A stretch of 61,538 nt of DNA, taken from NCBI GenBank assembly GCA_028712505.1, contig JAQTQC010000006.1:1-61538 (forward strand). Direction: 5' to 3'. The notes under the pieces are model-generated. The model did no database searches. It saw only the letters and a program-made list of their open reading frames with translations, and was not told where the DNA came from. This DNA is from Candidatus Omnitrophota bacterium (GTDB lineage Bacteria > Omnitrophota > Gorgyraeia > Gygaellales > Profunditerraquicolaceae). Within the stretch, counting starts at the first letter, position 1; each line of letters starts with the position of its first letter. Below are positions 53,229-60,800 of the stretch, in pieces. Position numbers and translations under genes: made by a program.

Positions 53229-53645
53229 TTATTTTACTTTCTTCTGCAAATATTCTCTTAATGCTGCCCAGGTTTTTTTGCCCACCTTACCATCCACTGA
53301 CAGGTTATTTGCCTTCTGAAACTCCCTTATTGCCTGACGGCTCTGCTTGCCGATCTTGCCATCAATGACTCCCTGATAATAACCGGCATTTTTTAAAGCA
53401 GCTTGAATTTGTCTTGGGCTCGGCCGATCTTTGGTTTCTCCGGTTTTATCCAAATTATCTGTTTCCATTACTGTTGTCTGTTCAGAAACAACTTCTTCGG
53501 TTTTAGCAGACGACTGCGATTCTAACGCAGCAACCTGGTTTCTTAAACCCTGCATCTCTAAGTCCTTCTTTTTGCTGCTGGCACAACCGTTTAAAGAAAA
53601 AATAAAAGCCGCTACCACCGCTAACCACACTATCCTCTTTCCCAT
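53229..53645 (-). CDS. Peptidoglycan-binding lipoprotein
   Basis: 138 residues. A type II signal peptide (KRIVWLAVVAAFIFSLNGC) gives a lipidated Cys at about residue 21. Next comes a short charged and probably coiled region (DLEMQGLRNQVAALESQSSA), a Thr/Glu-rich linker, and a peptidoglycan-binding type 1 domain at about 78-135 (PRQIQAALKNAGYYQGVIDG, KIGKQSRQAIREFQKANNLS, VDGKVGKKTWAALREYL). A strong AAAGGAGG precedes its ATG. It lies between hisA and hisF in the his gene run, although it has no evident link to histidine. It probably tethers the outer membrane or a complex to the wall. Confidence 0.85.
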   Translation of the reverse strand: MGKRIVWLAVVAAFIFSLNGCASSKKKDLEMQGLRNQVAALESQSSAKTEEVVSEQTTVMETDNLDKTGETKDRPSPRQIQAALKNAGYYQGVIDGKIGKQSRQAIREFQKANNLSVDGKVGKKTWAALREYLQKKVK

Positions 53646-53656
53646 GTTTCCTCCTT

Positions 53657-54376
53657 TTATTTCAGTTTTAAGGCCTCGACAAGAGTAAACTTGCCCTCAT
53701 ATAGAGCCTTGCCTACAATCACCCCAGACAAACCTTTTTTCTGCAAACTTTTAAGCTTGATCAAATCTTTTAAATCCGACACCCCTCCGGAAGCAATAAC
53801 ATCCAACCCGGTTTCCCGGATCAATTCCTTGATTCCCAGAATATTCGGACCGGCCAAAGCACCATCCTTGGAAATATCGGTATAGATCACCTGTTTAAAC
53901 CCGATATCCTTCAGCTCTTTGCCAAAGTCCAAAACATTCTTAGAAGTTGGATTATTCCACCCGCGGGTCAGAACTTTAGAATCTTTAGCATCGATACTCA
54001 CAACTATTTTTTGACCGAATTTCTTAAATGCCTTCTTCAAGAATTGAAGATCATCCGCAGCCCGCGTGCCCAGGACAACCCTTTGCACACCCAGACTAAG
54101 CAGATCGGAGATTATTTCCATACTCCTTACCCCACCGCCGAATTCAAGAGGCACGCAAACCTCTTCCAGGATATCCTTCAACGCCTCTAAATTCTTAGGT
54201 GAACCGCTGGAGGCCCCGTCTAAATCCACAATATGCAGGAATTGCGCCCCCTGTTTAGCCCAATGCTTAGCCGCTTTAACCGGATCACTGGAATAAACCT
54301 TCTCCCGGTCAAACCTCCCCTGGAAAAGCCTGACTACCTTGCCGCCCCTTAGATCTATCGCCGGTATGATTAGCAT
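53657..54376 (-). CDS. hisA: ProFAR isomerase
   Basis: 239-residue TIM barrel that isomerises the aminoaldose ProFAR to the aminoketose PRFAR. LIIPAIDLRGGKVVRLFQGR has the first catalytic Asp; FLHIVDLDGASSGSPKNLEA, VPLEFGGGVRSMEIISDLLS, YTDISKDGALAGPNILGIKE (second Asp) and VIASGGVSDLKDLI follow. It is a paralogue of HisF but clearly HisA by these motifs. It overlaps the hisH stop by 7 bases. Confidence 0.97.
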   Translation of the reverse strand: MLIIPAIDLRGGKVVRLFQGRFDREKVYSSDPVKAAKHWAKQGAQFLHIVDLDGASSGSPKNLEALKDILEEVCVPLEFGGGVRSMEIISDLLSLGVQRVVLGTRAADDLQFLKKAFKKFGQKIVVSIDAKDSKVLTRGWNNPTSKNVLDFGKELKDIGFKQVIYTDISKDGALAGPNILGIKELIRETGLDVIASGGVSDLKDLIKLKSLQKKGLSGVIVGKALYEGKFTLVEALKLK

Positions 54377-54984
54377 GATTCCACAAAATTCCTGATTATC
54401 TTTAAACCTACTGCCTGGCTTTTTTCCGGATGAAACTGCACTCCATAAATATTTTCCTTTGCCAAGGCGCAGGCAAATTTCACCCCATAATTACAGTTTG
54501 CTGCAATAACATCCCTATCCGATGGTTCAGGATAATATGAGTGGCAAAAATAAACCTGCTCATTTGCGCTTACCCCGTTTAGCAGAAGACACCCGCCTGA
54601 AACATCATCTAAGTTATTCCACCCCATATGCGGGATCTTTTGTCCGAACTTAGCGCTGAATTTAACCACCTGCCCTTTTAAAAGACCCAAACCTGTTTTG
54701 TTCTTGGCCTCCTGGCTGGTTTCAAATAAAAGCTGCATACCCAAACAAATACCCAAGAGGGGTTTTTTATTTTTAACCTGTTCTTTAATAGTCGAGGCTA
54801 ATTCCAATTTCTCCAATTCCGCCATCGCATCATCAAATGCACCAACTCCCGGCAGGACGATTTTTGCACAAGCATTCAATTGGTTTCTTTTATTAGTTAC
54901 AACTGGTTTTGCGCCGCAAAGCTCAATCGCCTTAGACACGCTATGAATATTACCCATGCCATAGTCAATAATCGCAATCTTCAT
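54370..54984 (-). CDS. hisH: Imidazole glycerol phosphate synthase glutaminase subunit
   Basis: 204-residue class I glutamine amidotransferase supplying ammonia to HisF. IAIIDYGMGNIHSVSKAIEL is the N-terminus; the nucleophile Cys is in KPLLGICLGMQLLFETSQEA; the catalytic His and Glu are in YGVQFHPEKSQAVGLKIIRN. HMGWN is the conserved loop at the HisF interface. Its ATG shares one base with the hisB stop. Confidence 0.97.
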   Translation of the reverse strand: MKIAIIDYGMGNIHSVSKAIELCGAKPVVTNKRNQLNACAKIVLPGVGAFDDAMAELEKLELASTIKEQVKNKKPLLGICLGMQLLFETSQEAKNKTGLGLLKGQVVKFSAKFGQKIPHMGWNNLDDVSGGCLLLNGVSANEQVYFCHSYYPEPSDRDVIAANCNYGVKFACALAKENIYGVQFHPEKSQAVGLKIIRNFVESC

Positions 54985-55616
54985 TAGTCAATAACACCTT
55001 TAGTAGAAGGGATACCTTTCCTACGCGGGTCAATTTGAGTGGCTTGATCCAAAGCGATACCCAAAGCTTTGAATACAGGCTCCAAAGTAGTATGCAAATC
55101 CGGATTTATAGGATCGATCTTTATATTAAGATTCATTCCCAAATGTTTAGCTAATGCCTCAAAAAAATGGTTAGCATAAGTCAGATCATACTCTTCCTGT
55201 TTTCCGGAACCACCTTTGACCAACTCCGAGAATCCCGGCTGTTTAGTATTATAATCTATATGGAAGTTGCCCCTGCCGCTTATATCTACCGTGACAGTAG
55301 CAGTTACCTCTTCCATCGGTACTGATGCCGAACCAATACGGTTAATCCCCCTTTTTTCACCAAGCGCCTTTTTAAAAACTTGGCCTAAAACTATACCCAC
55401 ATCTTCATTGGTATGATGGATATCAATATTAAAATCACCCCAATTAACAATTATCTCTAAGTCAAAATGCCCCCAGTAAGCAAACAGGTCAAGCAGATGG
55501 TCGAGCAAGCCAATACCGGTTTTAATTTTCCTTTCTTCCGTACCATCAATATTTAGTTTGACTGATATTTCTGTCTCGCTAGTCTTTCTGTTAACTACGG
55601 CAATTCTTTCTTCCAT
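54984..55616 (-). CDS. hisB: Imidazoleglycerol-phosphate dehydratase
   Basis: 210-residue manganese enzyme, dehydratase only (no histidinol-phosphatase domain as in enteric HisB). The metal-binding motifs are GIGLLDHLLDLFAYWGHFDL, IDIHHTNEDVGIVLGQVFKK, SELVKGGSGKQEEYD and the NHFFEALAKHLGMNLNI region with the second His set. It is preceded by an AGAAGAGG ribosome-binding site. The 54-base gap after hisD contains a GC-rich CCTGCCTGCGTGCAGG stretch. Confidence 0.96.
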   Translation of the reverse strand: MEERIAVVNRKTSETEISVKLNIDGTEERKIKTGIGLLDHLLDLFAYWGHFDLEIIVNWGDFNIDIHHTNEDVGIVLGQVFKKALGEKRGINRIGSASVPMEEVTATVTVDISGRGNFHIDYNTKQPGFSELVKGGSGKQEEYDLTYANHFFEALAKHLGMNLNIKIDPINPDLHTTLEPVFKALGIALDQATQIDPRRKGIPSTKGVID

Positions 55617-55670
55617 TTTTTACCTCTTCTGGCATCCCTGCACGCAGGCAGGTTTAGCTAGCCTATTGTT

Positions 55671-56897
55671 TTAAATAAAACGGGCCTTTACCGACTCCAC
55701 GTGCTTTTGCAGCCCCTCAATTCCGGCAATTTTCTCCAGCGGCTCACGCATTTTCTCCAGCGACTTCTTGGTATAGCTGATGATATGGCAACTCTTCACA
55801 AAGTCAAACACGCTTAAACCGGAAAAAAACCTTGCTGTGCCGCTTGTCGGCAAAACATGACTTGGGCCGGCCACATAATCTCCTACAGCAGCCGGACTAT
55901 AGGGCCCAAGAAATATTGCCCCGGCATTCTTTATGTGCTTAACCAGGCCTTTGGGATTCTGCACCAAAATTTCCAAATGTTCAGGGGCGATTCTATTGGA
56001 AATCTCGCAAGCCTGTTTTAAATTCTTGGTTAAAATTATATACCCGTTACCACCATCCAGCTGAGAGCTCACCTCTTTAGCCAGCGATTTAGAATTAGTG
56101 ATCAATATTGCCAGGCCTTTTGCATGTTCTGCCTGGGCGCGCAGGTCAGCAACGATGAATTTCGGATCGCTGAAACGATTGGCAATAATCACCAATTCTG
56201 TTGGCCCGGCAATCATATCAATATCAACCAATCCGAAAACCTGCCGCTTTGCCTCGCTTACGTAAATATTCCCCGGACCGACGATCTTATCTACCCGAGG
56301 GACAGTTTTTGTCCCATACGCCAAAGCCGCTATACCCTGAGCTCCCCCCACACGGTAGATCTCGTCTACTTTTAAAAGATCGGCAATTACCAGGATATGC
56401 GGATTAATATAGCCATTCTTATCCGGAGGACTTGCTAAAACAATCTTTTTTACCCCCGCCAGCTTTGCCGGTAAAACCGTCATATAGACAGTTGATACCA
56501 GCGGAGCAGTCCCTGCGGGGATATAAATACCCACTTTTTCCAACGGGGTGTAATTCTCCCCCAGCACCGCCCCTTCAACTCCTTTTATCCTCCAGGACTT
56601 ACGCAACTGCTTACGGTAAAAACGGTTGACGTTCTCTATGACTACTTTAAGAGAACTGACAAAATTCGGGCTGATATTGGCATAGGCCCCGCTAATCTCA
56701 ATCTCCGAGACCTTTAGCTGCCTCGGCATCATTTTTACCCCATCAAACTTCTTGGTATATTTAAGCAGCGCCTCATCACCGAAAAGACGCACATCATCAA
56801 TGATCTTCTTAACCTTCTCTTCAACCCGGACCTGGCGGCTCAAACCGCGGTCATAAATCTTATCTAATTTCTTACTTGTTGCCTTAATTATTCTCAT
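55671..56897 (-). CDS. hisD: Histidinol dehydrogenase
   Basis: 408-residue zinc enzyme performing the last two steps of histidine synthesis. VGIYIPAGTAPLVSTVYMTV, RVGGAQGIAALAYGTKTVPR, VDKIVGPGNIYVSEAKRQVF and IDMIAGPTELVIIANRFSDP form the active site; AQAEHAKGLAILITNS and PAAVGDYVAGPSHVLPTSGT are also conserved. It is the first his gene in transcription order here; hisG, hisC and hisE are not present. A 61-base gap separates it from alaS. Confidence 0.97.
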   Translation of the reverse strand: MRIIKATSKKLDKIYDRGLSRQVRVEEKVKKIIDDVRLFGDEALLKYTKKFDGVKMMPRQLKVSEIEISGAYANISPNFVSSLKVVIENVNRFYRKQLRKSWRIKGVEGAVLGENYTPLEKVGIYIPAGTAPLVSTVYMTVLPAKLAGVKKIVLASPPDKNGYINPHILVIADLLKVDEIYRVGGAQGIAALAYGTKTVPRVDKIVGPGNIYVSEAKRQVFGLVDIDMIAGPTELVIIANRFSDPKFIVADLRAQAEHAKGLAILITNSKSLAKEVSSQLDGGNGYIILTKNLKQACEISNRIAPEHLEILVQNPKGLVKHIKNAGAIFLGPYSPAAVGDYVAGPSHVLPTSGTARFFSGLSVFDFVKSCHIISYTKKSLEKMREPLEKIAGIEGLQKHVESVKARFI

Positions 56898-56958
56898 CTT
56901 ATCTGTATTCCCTGCCTTCCCGCAGACAAGCTACCTATCACCTACTCACTAAAATAAA

Positions 56959-59616
56959 TTACCTTCCCTCAACAGGAAGATCTTTAATTATAGCTCTTAA
57001 TTCCTCAAATGCCAATCTAAAGTTTTCAGGTTTTGCTCCCCCGGCCTGGGCAAAATCCTGCCTGCCTCCGCCGGATCCCCCGATAACCGGAGCAATTTGG
57101 CGGATCAATGCCCCGGCATCCAAACCCCGGGACAATAAATCCTGCGTAACTGCGATCACCAGATATGCCTTCTTTTGTCCGCTATCCTGCGAACCTAAAA
57201 CAACCAACCCCTTACCTAAACCTTCTTTTATTTTATCTGCTAAAAGCCGCAGGCCACTCATATCTAAATCCGGCTCAAGCGAAACAACAACCCGTACTCC
57301 GTTTATTTCCTCCGCTTTCTCTATAAGGCGAGGGGCAGTATCCTGCAAACGGTTATTTACCTCCAGACTGCGTTTCTTCTCCTGCTCCCTCAATTCCTTT
57401 AATTTATTTTTTTTCTCTGACTCCTCGGCAGCCTTGATTTGCTCTTCTTGAATAAACTTCTTCGCGAAATCCGCAGTAACCCCTTCAATCCTTCTTATGC
57501 CGCTAGCTACTGAACTTTCGCTGATTATTTTTATCTTCCCGATCTTACTGATATTATCGATATGCGTGCCACCGCACAACTCCTTTGAAATATCCCCTAT
57601 AGCAACCACCCGCACATTTTCGCCGTATTTCTCCTCAAAAAACGCCAGGGCTCCAGATTTCTTTGCTTCTTTAAAAGCCATTTCCTTACAACTTACCGGC
57701 TGATTTTTAACAATCCAATTATTAGCCACCTCTTCAACCCTGTTGATCTCCTCTTGAGACAAACCTTTAAAATGAGTAAAATCAAAACGGAACCTGTCTT
57801 CAGCTACCATTGATCCCTGTTGCTGGACATGGCTTCCTAGAACTTCACGCAGCGCTGCCTGCAATATATGCGTAGCCGTATGATTGCGGGCAATATTAAC
57901 CCTGCGCTCAAGATCGATCTGCGCAACTAGCTTATCTCCTTTTTTGAACACCCCGGAGACAACTTTGCCGGTATGCAAAAAAATATTATCGATCTTTTGC
58001 GTATTTAAGATTTCAAAAACATTCTTTCCGTTTATTAGCTTGCCAGTATCCCCTACCTGACCACCGGATTCAGCGTAAAACGGAGTCTGGTCTAAGACAA
58101 TCTCCAGACTTTCACCTGCCTGGGCTTCAGCTATTTCCTTCCCATTTCTTAGAATAGCTATGACTTTGGCTTCTGCAGAATCATCTTTATAACCGAGAAA
58201 CTTTGTCGGATCAAGTTTCAGACCCAACCCCCTGGCATCAAAAACATCACCTTTCATCTTGCTGGATGATTTTGAAAGACTCTTCTGCTTATCAAGCTCC
58301 CCCTGAAAAGCAGCTTCAAAGTTCTTGTCAACCTTAATATGCCTCTGGATTAATTCATCTCTGGTTATTTCCAGCGGAATTCCATTGGTGTCATACAATT
58401 TAAAAGCAGAAATACCTAAAGCCGTAGCCAAGCCCCCTCCGGCAATAATAAAGCCGTCTTCTTTTGGCTTAATTTCTAACTCCGCTTTTATCTTCTCGAT
58501 TTCGCTATCCACTAAAACACTGCTTAATTTCAATGTATTAATAAAATTCACTTCTTCATTCAAGATAACCTGGGCAATATCCTCCTGTCTCTCTCTTAAA
58601 TCCGGATAAGGTTTATGCATAATCTGGGCAAGCTGCCCAACTAGCTTATTTAAAAACGGCTTGTTTATCCCTAGGCTTTTTAAATGCAAAACACTTTTAC
58701 GGATAATCTTCCTAACGATATAGCCGCGGCCTTCATTAGAAGGCGTAATTCCGTCATATATTGAAAAAACTACCGCTCTTAAATGGTCGCTAATCGCATA
58801 ATAAAGTTTTTTACTCTCCTGAGGCTCTATTTCCACAGAACGCTTTATCTCTGCGATTATCGGCTGAAATAATTCTGTCTCAAAATTATTCTGTTTTCCC
58901 TGCATAACCGCGGCCAGCCTCTCCAGCCCCATACCCGTATCAATATTCTTATTCGGCAGAGGCTCTAAAGAACCGTCATCTTTACGGTTAAACTGGGTAA
59001 ACACCAGGTTCCAAATTTCGACAAATCTTCCGCAGCTGCATGCTGGGTCGCATTTTTTTTCACCGCAACCCGTATCCGGGCCGAAATCATAAAAAATCTC
59101 CGAGCAAGGTCCGCAGGGTCCGTTTGGCCCTTTTGTTTTAGCTTCCGCAGGCCAGAAATTATCCTTATCGCCAAGCCGTACAATCTTAGCTTCAGGAATA
59201 CCGATTTTATCTTTCCAGATATCGTAAGCCTCATCATCATCCTGATAAACCGAAACCCAAAGTTTCTCCTGATCAATCTTTAACTCTTTAGTCAAGAACT
59301 CCCAGGCCCAGGCAATCGCCTCATCCTTAAAATAATCACCGAAAGAAAAATTCCCCAGCATTTCAAAAAAAGTATGATGAGCGCTGGTCTTACCGACTTT
59401 ATCTAAATCATCCGTACGCAGACAGCGCTGGCTGGTTGCGGCGCGCTTAAACCCCGAATCAAAACCCATAAATTCTTTTTTAAACTGATTCATCCCGGCA
59501 GGAGTAAACAACACCGTAGGGTCATCTTTAGGAACTAGGGAATCGCTCTCAACAATCTTGTGTTTCCTGTCCTTAAAAAATCTTAGAAATTTTTCTCTTA
59601 AACTATCGGCTGTCAT
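56959..59616 (-). CDS. alaS: Alanyl-tRNA synthetase
   Basis: 885 residues, full length. The class II catalytic core (about 1-240) has FTPAGMNQFKKEFMGFDSGF, TSQRCLRTDDLDKVGKTSAH, HTFFEMLGNFSFGDYFKDEA and NIDTGMGLERLAAVMQGKQN. The editing domain carries RNHTATHILQAALREVLGSH and DISKELCGGTHIDNI, the His/Cys zinc site that clears mischarged Ser and Gly. The C-terminal C-Ala domain ends APVIGGSGGGRQDFAQAGGA. An extra Cys-rich patch near residue 190 (CGEKKCDPACSCGRFVEIWN) is seen in many AlaRS. The first 14 bases overlap recX. Confidence 0.98.
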   Translation of the reverse strand: MTADSLREKFLRFFKDRKHKIVESDSLVPKDDPTVLFTPAGMNQFKKEFMGFDSGFKRAATSQRCLRTDDLDKVGKTSAHHTFFEMLGNFSFGDYFKDEAIAWAWEFLTKELKIDQEKLWVSVYQDDDEAYDIWKDKIGIPEAKIVRLGDKDNFWPAEAKTKGPNGPCGPCSEIFYDFGPDTGCGEKKCDPACSCGRFVEIWNLVFTQFNRKDDGSLEPLPNKNIDTGMGLERLAAVMQGKQNNFETELFQPIIAEIKRSVEIEPQESKKLYYAISDHLRAVVFSIYDGITPSNEGRGYIVRKIIRKSVLHLKSLGINKPFLNKLVGQLAQIMHKPYPDLRERQEDIAQVILNEEVNFINTLKLSSVLVDSEIEKIKAELEIKPKEDGFIIAGGGLATALGISAFKLYDTNGIPLEITRDELIQRHIKVDKNFEAAFQGELDKQKSLSKSSSKMKGDVFDARGLGLKLDPTKFLGYKDDSAEAKVIAILRNGKEIAEAQAGESLEIVLDQTPFYAESGGQVGDTGKLINGKNVFEILNTQKIDNIFLHTGKVVSGVFKKGDKLVAQIDLERRVNIARNHTATHILQAALREVLGSHVQQQGSMVAEDRFRFDFTHFKGLSQEEINRVEEVANNWIVKNQPVSCKEMAFKEAKKSGALAFFEEKYGENVRVVAIGDISKELCGGTHIDNISKIGKIKIISESSVASGIRRIEGVTADFAKKFIQEEQIKAAEESEKKNKLKELREQEKKRSLEVNNRLQDTAPRLIEKAEEINGVRVVVSLEPDLDMSGLRLLADKIKEGLGKGLVVLGSQDSGQKKAYLVIAVTQDLLSRGLDAGALIRQIAPVIGGSGGGRQDFAQAGGAKPENFRLAFEELRAIIKDLPVEGR

Positions 59617-60112
59617 AATTATTTACCACTTCACTGATCAAGTCCGGGGAAAACCCCCTGCGCATCAAATACGCATATACCCTCTGCCTGGCCTTAAGCG
59701 GCTCTACGCCTTTTAACCTGGAAAATCTTTGTTCAGCCAAACGCCTGAGAATACTGCCTTCGTCATAATCCTCTTTCGCCCGAACAAATGTTTCTTCAAT
59801 AACCTCTTTATCTAAACCCTTCTGGATTAACTCCTGCTTAATCCTTCTTAAGCCAAATGGCCGCTTAAGCCGGCTGGATACCCAACCCCGGGCAAAAATG
59901 CGGTCATCAACAAACTCCCTATCTTTTAAGAAATTTAGCGTATCCCGGCAGAGTTCCTCGGAAAACCCCTTCAGCTTCAGTCTCTGCAACAATTCCTGCT
60001 CGCTGCGCAGACGGTACTTAAGCAATAGAAAAGCATACTCCCTGGCTTTTTCCGGATTATTTACTTGCGGCCTGTTCGCTGAGGCTAAGCTTCCTGCGTA
60101 TTTCCTTCTCAA
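59603..60112 (-). CDS. recX: Regulatory protein RecX
   Basis: 169 residues of tandem three-helix repeats; RecX caps and modulates RecA filaments. EKAREYAFLLLKYRLRSEQE with LLQRLKLKGFSEELCRDTLN is the first repeat, FARGWVSSRLKRPFGLRRIK and QELIQKGLDKEVIEETFVRA the second, and QRVYAYLMRRGFSPDLISEV the third. The start appears to be TTG at 60112, whose TTGA overlaps the stop of the small upstream ORF. recA is not in the window; recX followed by alaS is a common order. Confidence 0.9.
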   Translation of the reverse strand: MRRKYAGSLASANRPQVNNPEKAREYAFLLLKYRLRSEQELLQRLKLKGFSEELCRDTLNFLKDREFVDDRIFARGWVSSRLKRPFGLRRIKQELIQKGLDKEVIEETFVRAKEDYDEGSILRRLAEQRFSRLKGVEPLKARQRVYAYLMRRGFSPDLISEVVNNYDSR

Positions 60113-60234
60113 TATCTTCTTCTGTTTATATTTTTCTGATAAAGAATATCTTTATCCACATTTATATAGATTATCATAAAATCCGCGGAATTCCTATCGT
60201 ATATTTCTCTATCTACTTTATTTATCTCATTCAA
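60109..60234 (-). CDS. Possible 41-codon ORF at the cassette end
   Basis: An open frame of 41 codons, reading LNEINKVDREIYDRNSADFM, then IIYINVDKDILYQKNINRRR and a final Tyr. It starts at a TTG that overlaps the DUF5989-like stop as TTGA, and its own TGA overlaps the recX TTG start as TTGA. No ribosome-binding site is visible and I know no homologue. It could be a real short gene, a remnant of a longer one lost from this cassette, or chance in AT-rich DNA. Both overlaps depend on TTG starts. Confidence 0.25.
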   Translation of the reverse strand: MNEINKVDREIYDRNSADFMIIYINVDKDILYQKNINRRRY

Positions 60235-60389
60235 AACAAAGTATAAATAAATGGCGCAACCGCACTACTCTGAGCAAGAAATAGTAATCCGCCTATTAAT
60301 AAAAGTAAAATAATTATCGGTGCCAGCCACCACTTCTTTCTCACCCTTAAGAAATCCCAGAACTCTTTCAATATAGCCAATTTACCCAT
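60231..60389 (-). CDS. DUF5989-like small membrane protein
   Basis: 52 residues, read directly from the sequence. MGKLAILKEFWDFLRVRKKW is a basic amphipathic start, WLAPIIILLLLIGGLLFLAQ is a single membrane helix, and SSAVAPFIYTLF is the end. The FWxFLRxRKKWWLxPI pattern and the small size fit the DUF5989 family. The family's function is unknown, but it recurs beside SxtJ-like proteins and carbamoyltransferases, exactly as here. It starts 14 bases after the SxtJ-like gene. Confidence 0.8.
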   Translation of the reverse strand: MGKLAILKEFWDFLRVRKKWWLAPIIILLLLIGGLLFLAQSSAVAPFIYTLF

Positions 60390-60403
60390 CCAACACCTTT
60401 CTT

Positions 60404-60793
60404 TTAAAATTGCCTCTTATAAGCAAGAGAAGGCCCAACCGGACTCTCCTTGATCTTCCAGTAAGTTTTCCGGTCTTTATTAATCTTTCTCTCCAATAGG
60501 TCTATTCCGAACAATTTAATCATTAAACCTATGGGCGTAAGAACTAAATAAAATAGAACAATCAATAAAAATCTCGTATTCAACCATCCAAGGATAAAAG
60601 CCAACTTCATCCAGACAATATAAACCGGTTTCAACAATCCCGGGGCAACAGTAGCCGCTAAGAAAAATAATCCCGGAATCGCCAACAGAATAAGGTTATT
60701 TTTTTGCTTGAAAATCACAAAAATAGCTATAACTAATAAGGCCGCGCCAATAGTTATACCAAATTTTCTTAGATCTTTTCTACTCAGACTCAT
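60404..60793 (-). CDS. SxtJ-like membrane protein
   Basis: 129 residues with three hydrophobic segments (about 13-29, 30-47 and 62-90). It opens LSRKDLRKFGITIGAALLVI, and has FFLAATVAPGLLKPVYIVWM and LVLTPIGLMIKLFGIDLLER in the middle. The C-terminus KINKDRKTYWKIKESPVG is typical of the SxtJ family, named after a gene of the saxitoxin cluster but common beside NodU/CmcH carbamoyltransferases. The biochemical role is unknown; a membrane partner of the carbamoyltransferase is a reasonable guess. It lies 7 bases after that gene. Confidence 0.82.
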   Translation of the reverse strand: MSLSRKDLRKFGITIGAALLVIAIFVIFKQKNNLILLAIPGLFFLAATVAPGLLKPVYIVWMKLAFILGWLNTRFLLIVLFYLVLTPIGLMIKLFGIDLLERKINKDRKTYWKIKESPVGPSLAYKRQF

Positions 60794-60800
60794 GCCTCTC

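Noticed and set aside
60152..60160. A perfect DnaA-box-like TTATCCACA
   Set aside because: Only one copy, no cluster of boxes, no AT-rich unwinding region and no dnaA/dnaN nearby. One such 9-mer in 61 kb is expected about half the time by chance.
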